Positions 22,728 to 34,465 are shown, counted from the stretch's first letter. The stretch: 64,000 nt of DNA from Lates calcarifer (GCF_001640805.2 NC_066836.1:2503626-2567625), one strand, 5' to 3'. The notes: generated by a model not told the origin, from the letters alone. Numbers and translations are program-made.

Positions 22728-23615
22728 CTTTTCTTATCCTCCTTTCTCCTGCCTTTAAATCCTTCCTTCCTTCCCTCGTCCTTCCATCTTTCCTTGTTTC
22801 CTTGTGTCCTTCTTTTCCCTTTAGTCTTCCCTTGTATTTCCCTCTCCTTTCCTTCATTCCTTTGCATTCCTTCCCTTTCTTTCCTCTCCCTCCCTGTTTT
22901 ACACCCTTCCTTCCTTCCTCCCTGACATCCTTTGTTGCCTCCTTCAATGCTCCCTTCCTCCCCTCTAATCTACCTTTCTTGTTTCCTTCTTTCTTCCTTT
23001 TCCATCTTTCCATTCTTTCTAGCATCCTCGCCTCTCTCTTGTTATATTTATGTCCTCCCTTCCTTCTCCTTTGCTTCCTCCATGCTACCTATCTATCCTT
23101 CCATCTAATCTCCCCTCTTTACTCTCATCTATCCTTACATCTGTCCTCCCATCCTCCTTTTTCTTTCCATCCTTCCTTCCTACCTCACTCCCCTTCTTTC
23201 CTCCTCCTCTCCTCTCTTGCTATCTTATATCCTTCCTCACTTCCTTCAGTCCTAAGATCCCTCTCTTCCTCCCCATCTTTATATCCGTACACCCTTCTCA
23301 TCCTTCTTTGCATCCTTCTCTAATCCACCCCCCCTTCTCACCATCCCTCTTCATTTCCTCCCATCTAATCCCCTCTTCCTCTCCCCTCCCTTCTCTTAGC
23401 TTCTTATTTTACTCCCCCTTCTTTTTTTGCTTCTTTCTTCCCCTCCCCTCTCACCATCATTCCCCTTTTTAATCTTATCATCACTTTCTCTGATCAAATT
23501 TCTTTCCTTCCTCTCTTCCCTTTATCCTAACGCCCTCATTTGTGTCCTTTAATGCTCCCTTCATCCTCTACTCTTTTCCTCCTTTCTTTTCCCTCTTCCC
23601 TTGCTCCCCTCTCCT
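22728..23615. repeat. Polypyrimidine tract (C/T-rich on + strand), about 890 bases
   Basis: Dominated by TTCC, CCTTCC and CTTT words with few purines. The 240-codon and 140-codon + frames and the Lys/Glu/Gly/Arg-rich - frame are artefacts of this composition. Its length is unusual even next to the similar tract at 10812. Confidence 0.85.
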
Positions 23616-23674
23616 CGTGTCGAGTTATCTCTGTGTGGCAGGTTGGATGTGCTCGCGGCAGCTGCTGAGTGGGT

Positions 23675-23760
23675 TAAATGCCTTGCTCAAGGGCAAGTGT
23701 CAGGCTCAAAGTCACACTCTGCCATAGTGGGAATTGAACCTGTGGGACGTTTCAGCGCAG
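23675..23760 (-). repeat. Best copy of the 'TGCCTTGCTCAAGGGCA' tRNA-like repeat
   Basis: Left block 'aatgccttgctcaagggca' (23677-23695) and right block 'gggaattgaacctgtgggac' (23729-23748), which is a B box on the reverse strand. At least seven related pieces occur in this window. I recognise the wording as a very common fish repeat but cannot give it a firm family name. Confidence 0.6.
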
Positions 23761-23840
23761 TGTCTCTAAATACACAACTTGTGCAGGTCTGACTTTGCAG
23801 CACGTTAGCGGAGGTGAATCAGATCACATCGCTCTTTCCT

Positions 23841-23882
23841 GTGTGTGAGTGTGAGTGTGTGTGTGTGAGTGTGTGTGTGTGT
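23841..23882. repeat. Interrupted (GT)n
   Basis: GT units broken by GAGT steps. It begins a 550-base cluster of CA/GT arrays. Confidence 0.85.
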
Positions 23883-23933
23883 GGTGACATTGCAGTTGTT
23901 GGTCAGGGACGGAGTCAGTCAAGAGGAAAGAAT

Positions 23934-23936
<3 letters not shown>

Positions 23937-23981
<45 letters not shown>
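23937..23981. repeat. (CA)n microsatellite
   Basis: About 22 uninterrupted CA units. Confidence 0.93.
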
Positions 23982-23983
<2 letters not shown>

Positions 23984-24151
23984 CGACTCCCACGCCTCAG
24001 GCATTTTGTACGTACGAGTGTGTTGAGATAAAAATAATCTTCCTCCAGTCGGAGCTCACACAGTCAGGGGTTTGATGCCTTGCTCGGTGGCACGTGGGCA
24101 TCAGTCATTGAAGTCCAACAGTTTGTGGTTACATGTCTGTTTCTGGTTGTT

Positions 24152-24188
<37 letters not shown>
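24152..24188. repeat. (CA)n microsatellite
   Basis: About 18 CA units. Confidence 0.93.
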
Positions 24189-24191
<3 letters not shown>

Positions 24192-24271
24192 GCTAAACAC
24201 TGTGTTATTAATAGACGTGTCAGGGTGACACAGTAGTCCCACATGGCGGGGGCATTCCTCCTCTGATATCT

Positions 24272-24273
<2 letters not shown>

Positions 24274-24327
<54 letters not shown>
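24274..24327. repeat. (CA)n microsatellite
   Basis: About 26 CA units, the longest array in the window. Confidence 0.93.
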
Positions 24328-24329
<2 letters not shown>

Positions 24330-24358
24330 TGACTCAGCACTTTATGCAGAGTGAGACA

Positions 24359-24361
<3 letters not shown>

Positions 24362-24391
<30 letters not shown>
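24362..24391. repeat. (GT)n microsatellite
   Basis: About 15 GT units, 35 bases after a CA array and complementary to it. Confidence 0.93.
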
Positions 24392-24393
<2 letters not shown>

Positions 24394-24633
24394 ATTTACA
24401 GTCTGATTGACTAGTTTACTAACTAGTTTACTAGTAGTTTAACACCAAGGTCACGTGGACAACACTGGATTAAATAAGTAAATAAAACAACCACCTGTAG
24501 CCGAAGCTGCTCCAGGGAAATTTAAACTTCTCGGTTTGACTGAAATTTTTTTAGTTAACTCTGATTAGATGAATTGGTATCCATAGCAACAAGCATTATT
24601 GCCGTAGCTAGCTGTGAATGGTCAGGTTGGACA

Positions 24634-25064
24634 GAGTAGGGCTGTGCGATATGACTAAAATCCCTATCTCTTTTTTACCATGGATTTGCAGATAGAAGCT
24701 GCTGTTATCTTCCTCTCATCTATAAACTCCCTCCAGACTCTTTGACGTGGTTCTTGTCAGACTTTTCGTAACCAAACCACGTCCATGCTGTAGAGGTGCT
24801 CTCTCGTTTAGGAACGAGCTGGCACAGTGCTTTGACAACCTTCACCATTACAAAAGAGAAGCCTGTAGATGAACGATGAAAATGACATTTTTCTGACCCT
24901 GAATGTGAATTAAAACTGATTTAAACTGCTGAATATTTGATCATTTTTTGTTTTAGTTGTTCATATTTGTGCTGATTCTTCAACCAGGAGAGACTTAAAC
25001 CAGAAATAAACCAGAACTATACTTGACGAACCTCAAACACCCAAAATACCTCAGCCCTACTTAG
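24634..25064. mobile_element. Possible DNA transposon remnant
   Basis: It starts 'agtagggctgtgcgatatga', wording I associate with hAT-like repeats in fish, and a matching inverted 'cagccctact' occurs at 25051-25062. The interval could be a 430-base non-autonomous element, but the inverted match is short and no target-site duplication is clear. Confidence 0.35.
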
Positions 25065-26915
25065 CTTGTTTTGCTTCTCTGTTGAAGCTTTGACCGACCA
25101 GTCGACTGCTTAAGTGGTTTACTGACAGACTGGTTTACTGGCCGGCTGATCACACCACATGTTCGTAAATTAATCGTGCAGGCCGAGCCAGGCGAAGTCA
25201 GTCAAGCCCGAGCTGCGATTTCCAAAATAACAGACACACACTGAAGTATCACACAGACTCACACTCACACAGTGGATTCATGGGACAGGACTCCTGACTG
25301 TTCTTGGGACCGACACAGTGTGTAGCTGCAGGGTCCTGGCGATCCTCTGGATGCTGGCGAAGACTGAGACATGTGACTCAGCGACTCGTCAGAGCCGAGG
25401 GGGGAGAAACACATCCCTCAGCCAAGACCTGAGTAACACACACTGGGTTTCAGTCCAAAAACAAGACATCCACACACTGACAAGAAAAAAAACACAAAGA
25501 TTATTCTGCTTTTTGAACTTGATACTAGACAGAAACTCTTGATGATTGGACAAAATTAAGTGAGAGCTCAGAGGGCTTTGATAGCTCTGGTGGTCAAGAG
25601 GCAGGTTCGATAACAGATTAGCTGAGAGCTTGAACCATAAAAATTTACATATTTGTCTGATTTTTTTTTTTTTGCATTAAAGTCCAACAAGAAACCTCCG
25701 TGTTCTGTTGTTCAACATCCACCGTCGAAACACGAAGTGACACTCGGTTCACACCTTCTGCCGACACACTCCTCTTTCTGCACCCGACCATGTGTGCACT
25801 GCAGAGAGGACCAGTTGTCCGTTGGCATGGTGAGACTTAATCTGTGTGTGTGTGTCTCTGTGTGTGTGTGTGATTGTGTATCTGGCTTGGTTTCTGTGAA
25901 GCCGGAGGGAGCTGAAAGCCTCAACCCTACGTACTGTGAGCTGTCTGCTGTTATTGTTGCTGTAACGGTTTGAATTTAAGGCTTTGTTTTCTCTTTCTGT
26001 TGCAGCCTGTTACTTTCAGAGTGTTGCATTATGGGTAGTTTGTTGTCATGATGTTGCTAAGGTTGCTAAGGACTCTCCTGTCAGGATCTTGAATTGATCT
26101 AAACAGTCTCAGACCACCGTTACTGTTTGTATCTGGTTTTACTCTTTAAACTCTTTAAACCTTAAACAAGCTACAACAGATTTACAGAGTTAAAAATAAA
26201 CTTAAAAATATTTCAGACATATACAGTCGGAGAGCGAGCAAACAGTACCTGAAGCGTCATGAAATCTAACGGCTGAATCCACAAGTTGAAGGGTCAAATA
26301 AAAAAATAACGTTAACTTCAAGCAGGATCTTGTCATGCAGATAATTTTGGATTTATTGTTCTGGGGTTTCAAATATCTGAGATTTCTGCCTCCATGTCAC
26401 TGCAATGGGAGTGATTTCAATTTCTTTTTACAGACGTAAGCAACCCACAAACCTCACTGTCTCATTTCTGAGATAGCTATTTCTTTAGTTGAGTATAGTT
26501 TTGATGAAATGTGATTTTTTCCTAATCCATAGTTTGTCATGTTTGCTCAGGGTTCTCCCCAGTAAATGGAGGAAAAAATGGTTCTGCACCACCATAATCA
26601 TATGTCAGGGCAATCATAACTGTTCCCATATGGTGTTTTAAATGCACGGAAATCCCCTGATTCCTAATGACAGGATGATCTGCGTACACACATACAGTCA
26701 GTCTGCGGCTGCCTGGTTAAATAAGGGTTAAAAAACAAATTATCCAGAGTGTAAATTGTTGAGAAATGTGCAGTTAATAAGAGCATTTGTTGCTGACACC
26801 AGAATGTTGTTGGCCATTTAAGATAACCATGTAGAGCTCATAGACCTCGAGGGATATTTGACTGCAGTCCTTGTGCATTTTGTTGAACCCCCCCCCCCAC
26901 AGGAAACATGCATAT
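25065..26915. other. Unannotated stretch with a short tRNA-like piece
   Basis: 25582-25614 has a tRNA-like 'tagctctggtgg' followed closely by 'ggttcgataac'. 25837-25875 is GT-rich. 26025-26040 holds 'gcattatgggtagtt', a ZNF143-like half motif. No exon is supported. Confidence 0.35.
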
Positions 26916-26924
26916 CAGTGTATC

Positions 26925-27135
26925 ATAATTAACTGAGCGCTAATTCCCTCTCTGGTGGCCTCAGTGTTGGCGCTATATGGGTTATGCTGCGACCCAGAAC
27001 AGTGGTAATTCATTTCAAATGCCTATTTTTAATTAATGCTGCCTCGGTTGCTGCTGTGATTGATGTGTCATCGCTCGTAGGGATGTTTAATGGCCATAAA
27101 TCTCCACTGAGAGAAATTACTCAGTCGCTACCGAG
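26925..27135. promoter_or_regulatory. Candidate conserved enhancer-like element
   Basis: Unique-looking sequence with many developmental transcription-factor cores: 'cataattaactg' (26925-26936), 'tttttaattaatgc' (27027-27040), a PBX/HOX-like 'tgattgatg' next to the MEIS-like 'tgtca' (27057-27069) and 'tttaatggccataaatc' (27086-27102). It contains no repeat and no credible frame. This is the best conserved-element candidate in the window, but conservation itself cannot be seen from one sequence. Confidence 0.33.
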
Positions 27136-27584
27136 CATCACTGTGTCAAGCAGTGTCACAGAGACAAGTCGGCGTGTTGATTTGATTCTGATTTTCCTCA
27201 GATTTTGTCCTTTTTCTGAATGATCTTACATAATCCCAACAGCAGCAGCAGCAGCAGAAACAATCTGGAACGTTCTTGTGTGTTTTTTTTTTTTTTTTTT
27301 CCCGTGAAATCCAAGTGGATTCCAAGGCAGCCGCTGCAGGGCTATCTTTGGACTGATGCATTATTGTGCCAAGTGTACTTTAGTATGTAAGTCTTTTCTT
27401 CTATCACAGGATAGCCATTTTTGGACTAGGGTCAGCTGGTTTATAGCCTGGTCTTGAGAGTCTCTCCTGGCTGTTGTGTAACGGCACGAAACTGACTTAA
27501 CTGCCACTGCTGCTGCTCTGAAAAGTATCCTAGTCCATACTTGAATCAGTTGACGATAGAAAAGGGGCCCTTGACAAACCAATA

Positions 27585-27985
27585 ACTGTATATAAAGATG
27601 GATGACATGTCTCTACTTCCTCCAAATGAAGATCCCGAAATATCACCAATACAAGCGCTTCCATCTTAGAGCCAGAGTCTGCACAGTGGTGATCAGGTGT
27701 TTGAGCCCCAGTATCGAAGTCCTGCCCATACACTCACCTGACCAATTGCTAGTCAATCAGAGCTGTCAATCATCAAGTAACCAAACTTAACCAAAAAATA
27801 ATTTTGAGCAAACATCAGCATGATAAGAACCACCTAAAATGACAGACACCATCTTTGGGATTTTCTAAGTTTAGCCCATGTCCACTCTACTAACATGGAA
27901 GGGATGGGGTTTATGACCTATTCTACAGTCAGCCACCAGGGGGCGATCAGGATGTTTTGGCTAAGGAGGTCGTGCGTCTTTTTAT
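27585..27985 (+). repeat. Dispersed repeat, family E, copy 1 (carries CTCF-type motif)
   Basis: The order 'ataaagatggatgacatgtc', 'ctacttcctcc', 'gaaatatcaccaatacaagc', 'gataagaaccacctaaa', 'ccatctttggg', 'ggggtttatgacc' and 'atgttttggct' is matched block by block at 50308-50605. That makes it an interspersed repeat of roughly 300-400 bases. I recall similar wording from fish genomes. The class is not determined. Confidence 0.65.
27933..27946 (+). promoter_or_regulatory. CTCF-type motif inside repeat
   Basis: The sequence ccaccagggggcga fits the core CTCF consensus (CCASYAGRKGGCRS) at every core position. In the family E copy at 50308 the equivalent site reads 'ccagcaacctggggac' and is broken. 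Confidence 0.5.
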
Positions 27986-28629
27986 CCACTCGTTGTGACA
28001 AACCCATAGAGACACTGCTTCAAAGTGATAACAACGTGCCTGCTAGTTATTTGCAAACATATTAGCCATAGCATCTGTAAAACAGTTTTATTATAGTTTT
28101 TCTTGAATGGAAAATCTTTTTCTCTCTTTGTGTGTCAAAAATTGACATTATAACTTTTGGAAGTTCTTGTCTCTTACTTTGTTTGAGTGATGTGAAGATA
28201 CCATTATGAGATGAAAATATGTATCTGCTGTAAACTGTTTATATCAAGTTTCCATCTCTTTAATATCTGGTTGTATTATCTGTTGTTTAAACAAGCAGAA
28301 TTGCTTTAAAATAGCATAGGATTTACAGGATTGTAGCAGCACTGTGGTGAACTATCTTGATTTTTAAGGTATTTAATGGATTTGCCAAAAATGTCCATTA
28401 TCTTCTGGTTATTTAATCTGTAAATCATATTGTGATATAAACCTTGGTCTAATACCATATCAGTGACCAGTAATTCATTAGTGCAAGGAAATATTTCCGG
28501 ATGACCAAACTGATGAAACCGTTTAAAGGACTCTACAGAATAAGTCATTTTGAAAACAAATCTTTGACCACAATTTCATGGCTGAACCAAGCTATTGTAT
28601 TAATAGGATTTCCATCACTGTGAATGACT

Positions 28630-28860
28630 GGTGTGGAGAAAAAGCCCAGACAAGCCGTTAATCTGGATTAGCATTGGTTTAAGCGTAGCGGGGCCTCATT
28701 CACATTAAAAAAAAAAAAAAAAACTCTGAGGCCTCAGTGTCAGCTCAGGTAATTGCGTTGGAAAGTGAAGAGGTTATTGTGTTACTTAACATCACAGCTG
28801 AATGAGTTTGGCGGCTCCGGGAGCTGCTCAGGCGATTGAAAATGAGGAATTTGATATTTT
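28630..28860. promoter_or_regulatory. Candidate conserved non-coding element
   Basis: It holds 'cgttaatctggattagcatt' (28656-28675), two opposed OTX/PITX-like cores, and 'caggtaattgcgttgg' (28746-28761). A run of about 18 A lies between them (28707-28724). Motif content only. Confidence 0.25.
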
Positions 28861-30190
28861 TTAAACTGTTTCCAAAAAGAGAGGTGTTTTTTCAAAAGAA
28901 TTATCAGTGCTGTAAGAACTGATGATTTCTTCAACACCTGTCCAGTAAAAAGTTTTTTATTTCAGTCGTCCTTGTAGCTGTCTGTTTCAGTTATACCTAG
29001 GAAGTCTGGACTATTGTCGGATTATTTTCCCAGAGTCTGGTGGAAATATTACTGAAGATGTGCAGGTTAATGCCAGGAGTGCCACTCTGAACCCAGTGAC
29101 TGTGACAGTGTGTCTGTGCAAAGACAAATATATTCTGACCCTCTCTTTTTTATTTTCTACCCACACACTGGCTTTAATCACACGATTGTATTTTAACAGA
29201 ATGATGAATCAGGAACTGTCAGAGTCAAGTTAATGTCTGCTACACCTTTATGAATTTGTCAAGTTTTATGAAAGCATCAGTCAGACTCACCTAATGCAAT
29301 TTTAATCTTTCATTTATCTATCAGGGTCGTAAAGTTTTTACTGTGTCACATAATCTTTGAAACTATAGATTTATATATCAAAGTCTCTTTATGCTAATAA
29401 ATGGTCTCTCTTCCAAAAGCACTTTTGGAGGAAATATAATTTGCTGCCTGGATTCAGTTCACTGGCACTGCTTTTACTAGTTCAGCAAGAGCTAGGTTTT
29501 ATACAGGCACTCCAGAGGTCAGAGGGAGTGGGTCTGGGTGGATGGTTGTAAAAAACTAAATAATTATACTTGCTCTGAGTGGATATCATCTGAAGTTGTA
29601 GTTTCCTCCTCATTGCCATCACCTTTTGTTTTACATTTCTTCTTTGACGTTATCTCCACGAGTCACAAAGGGACCTACTGTTTGTCTTGCTAGCTCAGGT
29701 TGCTAGATCACGCTAGCTTGTGATAGCTGGAAGCATCTAGTGTTAAAGGCTTGTAATACACTTGGGGAAACCTTGCTGTTGTCCAGTTTCATACCTTTAT
29801 CTCACCTCCAACCTGTCCAGTGATGCTCTATTTTCCTTTCCATGAAAGGTGGAGTCACAGTGATCACCGACCACACCACCCACTAATCACCTCCTTCATC
29901 CACTGAGACCAGGGAGCTCATAGTATACTCTGCTTTGTCTCTCATTCCATTCATGACTGTGGCCTTTTGATAAAGAAAATCACTATGTGAAAGGATGCTG
30001 TCGTCGGCAAAGAGAGTTATTATGTGGCCGACAATGGACAGGGAGGGGTCCGGTTCCTGTAAAGCAGTTCTAGTAAAGGACTTTGTTTTCCTGCTGCGAG
30101 TGATTTTACAGCGCTGATGTGCTCTGTTTATGTGATGATGTTTACTTTACAGAAATCTGAAGAGCCTAACAATATATCTGCAGTATTACC
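28861..30190. other. Unannotated non-coding stretch
   Basis: Unique-looking mixed sequence. I see no repeat family, no exon and no RNA gene. Confidence 0.4.
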
Positions 30191-30192
30191 CA

Positions 30193-30267
30193 CTGGTCTT
30201 TTATGAATTTAAATCCCTACCTGGGCTGGTTCCCTCTTACCTGTGTAAATCGTTAAGCTCTGAATAA
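30193..30267 (+). pseudogene. Possible LINE (L2-like) reverse transcriptase 3' fragment
   Basis: The frame from 30193 reads FYEFKSLPGLVPSYLCKSL before a stop at 30265. 'GL(A/V)PSYL' preceded by a 'K.L' step resembles the segment near the C-terminus of L2-type LINE polymerases (typically 'GLAPSYL'). Only about 24 codons match this impression and no other domain is present, so this could be chance. Confidence 0.3.
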
Positions 30268-30269
30268 AC

Positions 30270-31255
30270 ACTGTATTCAAGCCATTTTAAAAGAACTCAG
30301 AACACAGCAATCTGGCATTTTTTCTTGTTTCTAATTCAGTATTTTGTACAGTGTGGGGCAGTTTCCTTGGCCTGTCTGAATCAGTTGTTGTATTTCTTAT
30401 TCTATGCCGCCATCTTTGCCAGATCTCCGTAAAGAAGATGTTTTTTTAAATATTGGGGATACTTGTTGAATAAAGGAAAAGACCAACAACAAGCTTTTTA
30501 TTTAAGAAAATACTGTGACAAGGAAATAAAAGAAGACATGGCATCATATAGGGTTCACAAAACAACACATCTGGCTAGATGATAAAGAAAACAAGCCATT
30601 CAGTGTCAACTTACAATAACCAAGTATGAAGTGATACCAGGTTGCCCAGCCTAATATACAGTATCATTAACCCCTGTACAGCATTTGGAGCAGCTTGTTC
30701 ATAATATAATTAAATTAATTTAAAGTTGAAGTAGAATACAGCATCTCAGTCTGTTGCCCTTATTGTTACCAAGTTACCCAACTGAATTAGTGCCTCGATG
30801 TCTCTATGTTCTTCACTGGATGTTTTGCATACTAAAGTAGCTTGATCCTTCTGTCATTGCTGTGCTTAATTTTGTGCTGAGAGTCTCAGCTGCGTAGTAT
30901 GGGCCGCTTCAGTGACCCAGTTTTCCTCATGAGGAAATTCAAATTTCACAGGTTTGTGCTCACTGTTTTACTTAACAGCTACAAGGCACCAGGAAAAATA
31001 AAGCCATAAATTGAGCTGGTTGCTCTCAGGACAATAGCAGAGCGCCAGGTGCACGGCTTCTGTTTGTCTTTCTCCTCTTTGAAGAGTCGTATATGGTCTG
31101 TTGACAAAGTGATGTCAGTCTTTCAGCCATTACTAAAGTTCACATGTAAGAGATTAATGTTTGTCTGGGCTTCTACATGAGTGGGACGACAAATATGTGT
31201 TTTAGTTCACACTTTATTCTTTGTTTACACAGGCACACTATGGATATAAAAAAGA
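30270..31255. other. Unannotated non-coding stretch
   Basis: AT-leaning sequence. Nothing recognisable. Confidence 0.4.
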
Positions 31256-31261
31256 CTTTTA

Positions 31262-31380
31262 TTCTCTCAGTCGATTAATGTTTTTGTCAATCGACAGAGG
31301 AACTATCAGCAACTACTTTGTGTAATATTTAAAATATTCTCTAAGTCCAGTTTTTCAGTTTTGAGGATTTGCTGCTAGTC
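31262..31380. repeat. AT-rich repeat, family F, copy 2 (partial)
   Basis: 'cagtcgattaatgtttttgt' and 'caatcgacagagg', then 'gaggatttgctgct', follow the order of the 8268 and 35948 copies. Only the first part is present. Confidence 0.45.
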
Positions 31381-34215
31381 TGATGTCCCAACCTTGGGCT
31401 CAGGAATCACTTACTCTAGGTCACAGGATAAATCAGGAGAGGTTTATGTGATGCATTATGGGTCAGGTTGAAGGATAAGTTCAGTATTTTTTAATCATAT
31501 TCTCCCGTGTTCTCAGGTGTAAATGATTGAATGGGACAAAAAAGAACTGGTGCAATATTGAGCAAGAATGGTGAGCAGCTGCTGCAATAAACAAATGAGC
31601 AATTGCCCACACCAAAGTACGTCCACTAAAGTGCTTATTTTTGTCACCGACAGGCTAGTTAAGGTTAAGTTGACAAGAAAACTTGGTAGACATTAAGTTT
31701 GTAGACATGACGTCTTTGCTGTCAGTGACTTTTTTTTCTTGGTGGTTCCTACTGCCTCAGCTTTGCTGATATTTTGATGTCCCACAGAGATTTATGATGT
31801 TATCTCCACCACATAAAAGGCAGTTTAAGTGCTCAGCATCACTTTTTCACATGCTGGATATCTCATCTTGCAATGAAACTCCGCTTTTGTTAATGTCATC
31901 ACAAAAAACTGCCAGCTGCACATTGCTCCTATCAGCACTCTGCAGCACTTGCTTGCTCTTCACTGTGAAGCTTTGCTGTTCAGCTTTTTTTTTCCTCTGG
32001 ATCTTCTGTCTCTGTCTCTCTCTCTCTGTCTGTCTGTGATTGATGCCTGACAGAAAAAGCCAGACAGACTCGACTGCTCTGCTCGCTTCTATTGATTCTT
32101 TTTCACTTAAGCCATAATGAAGTATTGGTCAGCCTCAGTGAGTGTCAGCAGTGCTTAGCAAGGCAGCAGGTGAGAGTGGCCCTGAGACACTAGACTTAAT
32201 TACAACTGGTCCTTGTGTATCCAGCTTCGCTTTGAGCTGTGCTGATGGCATTAGTGCAGTGGGAAGGAGGAAGGAAACTGCAGTGGGAGAGTGCTACAAC
32301 TGATAAAGAAATAAAATAAGAAATGTTAAGTTTTTACTCATCCGTCTTTTAGCTTTGTTGTTTCGGTTTCCTGGCCCTCGTTTGCAGCAGCAGCAGGCAG
32401 ATGGTTCTTAATCAACAGGCTCTTATAAACGCACAGTACACTAAAAAGTCGTCTACTTTAGCAACCTTTACCAACTGTGTCACGGCGCTGAATCCAACTT
32501 GTCTTGGAAGCTAAAACTGCGATGATAAAGCAACATTTTGGATTTGTAGCTGACGAAAGAGGTTAGCCTTTAGTGCATTACTGCCACCAAATGGACTGGA
32601 GCAGCTACACTCTCATTTACGATTCAGTGTACCAGTTTGGTTTGGCGTGTTTTTTTCTAGTGGAGGTCTTTGCAGAAATGCTCTTGTGGTTTTCTTGACT
32701 TCTGTTTGAAAGCTAAAAGTGGAAATGAAGATATAGCGGTGAAGGAAGGAACACTTTTAGTCCTGGTGATAGTTGAAAAATGAACTGCAGAAGGAGGTGG
32801 TTGTAAAAATTCAGATATGTGGTGTTTTTCTTAGTTACTATCAAGATAGATATTAATAAGACGAATTTAAGCCACTGTAAATGTTTAATCTCTGTTAAAT
32901 AGCTCAAATGGAAATGCTGCTGTTTGCAGAATAAGCAAATAACTGACAATTTGTCGATGCAGAATTTCTGCTGAACAGATTTCTGAAAGTCTCACATACA
33001 GTCTCCATACTGGGATAATAGCAGGTCTGATTATCCAGTTACAATGCCCTCGGCCAGTCAGCAGGCAGCTCATGTTCATGTTGGGGATACATATCAGAAA
33101 TATCCCCAGGGCCGTCATTTCACACACACACATGCACATTTGTGAGAAACATATGTTTGTGGAAAGAACTTTGCATTATTTATTGGGCACTGTCAACAAC
33201 ACGTGCCCCCTAACTGTCGCCTGATACTCGGGAAACCATATGTTAACACCCCCCTCCCTCCTCAGAGAAAGGCTACTGAATTTGTTCCGACAATTTTTAA
33301 AATCACATTGTGGTCATCCTCATTTAAAATGTTTAAAAACAGTTACTTTTTTATAGTGTTTCTGGAGCAACAGGAGGGAAATAAAGCATAATCTCCTCAG
33401 ACAGCTCTTCCAATCACACAAATCCCCTGCTGTCATATGTTGTGAACTTATTAACTATACTGTATGTTGTTTAGCTTTCCTGAGTAACGATGGGAATATA
33501 AGATGTTTTGCTTCTGTCATAGTCAACCTCAACATTATCCTGTCCACTGAACAGACGAAGAGATTTCTGTAGATCTTTTATTGAATCTGTTCTGTCCTGT
33601 TTGGTGGCGTGGTTTGGAAACCTGAACCAATAAGGATAAGCTTAGTCGGCTTGTTAGAGTTACGAGTAAAGTTATTTTAATCTTTACGATCAACAGGTCA
33701 TAAGGAAGGCCCATGCCATATTTGACTGTACTGACCACCCCTGCAGAGGGAGTTTGATCTTCCACCTTCCAAAGATTCAATGACTCTGTTGTTTGCTCTG
33801 CAGTCAGTAGGTTGAATTTGCACAGATGATGGTGCTAAGTGGATCGAAGCCTGTAGAGACTGTTGGAGGTTGTGTTTGACTTCTTACAGCCTTTTTAGAT
33901 TACTTTGATACCACCTGATATTGTTGGCTATCGTTAAAATCGTGGTCAAACCAGGGATGTTGTGAGTACAAGGCTACAAGGACACCACAAAGTTGTTGTT
34001 GATTCTGATCTTCTAGCTGTCTCTCTCACTGGGTTAAAGCTGTTATTCACCTGTGAACAGGTGGTTTGTTCAAAGACATTTTGACAGTTGTAAGGTTCAG
34101 ACCTGTTGCTCTGTGGTGACGAAGCCAATATAACTCCATTCCACCTTAAATCCTGGGAAATGTTGACCCTGTGTTGGTCTGCCTGAAGGAGATTTAGCTC
34201 TGAGCATGCTGCCCA
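31381..34215. other. Unannotated non-coding stretch
   Basis: A TC-rich patch occurs at 32007-32036 and 'accaaagtacgtccactaaa' at 31611-31630 resembles a common fish repeat. No exon is supported. Confidence 0.35.
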
Positions 34216-34221
34216 TAAATG

Positions 34222-34465
34222 GACACACTGAAGGGAGAGGAAAGAAAGAAGGGGAGGAACAGATAAGGGGGGAAAAGGGAGAATAAAGAGTGCAACGGGA
34301 GGTAAAGAAAAAGCGTGAAATAAATGTAGAGAGGAAGAATGAAAGAGAGATAAAAATAGGAGATGAAGGAACGCCAAAGGAAATGAAAAAGAAGACGAGA
34401 GAGAGTGAGGGGGAAGAGTGAACTGTTAGCCAACCCAAACACAGGAAACGAAAGAAGGGATAGAA
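34222..34465. repeat. Polypurine tract (A/G-rich on + strand)
   Basis: About 240 bases of GGA, GAAA and GAGAG words, opposite in strand sense to the tracts at 10812 and 22728. It produces the Phe/Ser/Leu-rich frames on the reverse strand. Confidence 0.8.

Noticed and set aside
22601..23472. Open frames of 240 and 140 codons on the + strand and 127 on the - strand
   Set aside because: Low-complexity translation of the TTCC/GGAA tract; all frames stay open because stop codons need A or G on the pyrimidine strand.
23937..24391. CRISPR-like array
   Set aside because: Regular spacing is only that of CA/GT microsatellites; there are no conserved repeats with unique spacers, and the organism is a vertebrate.
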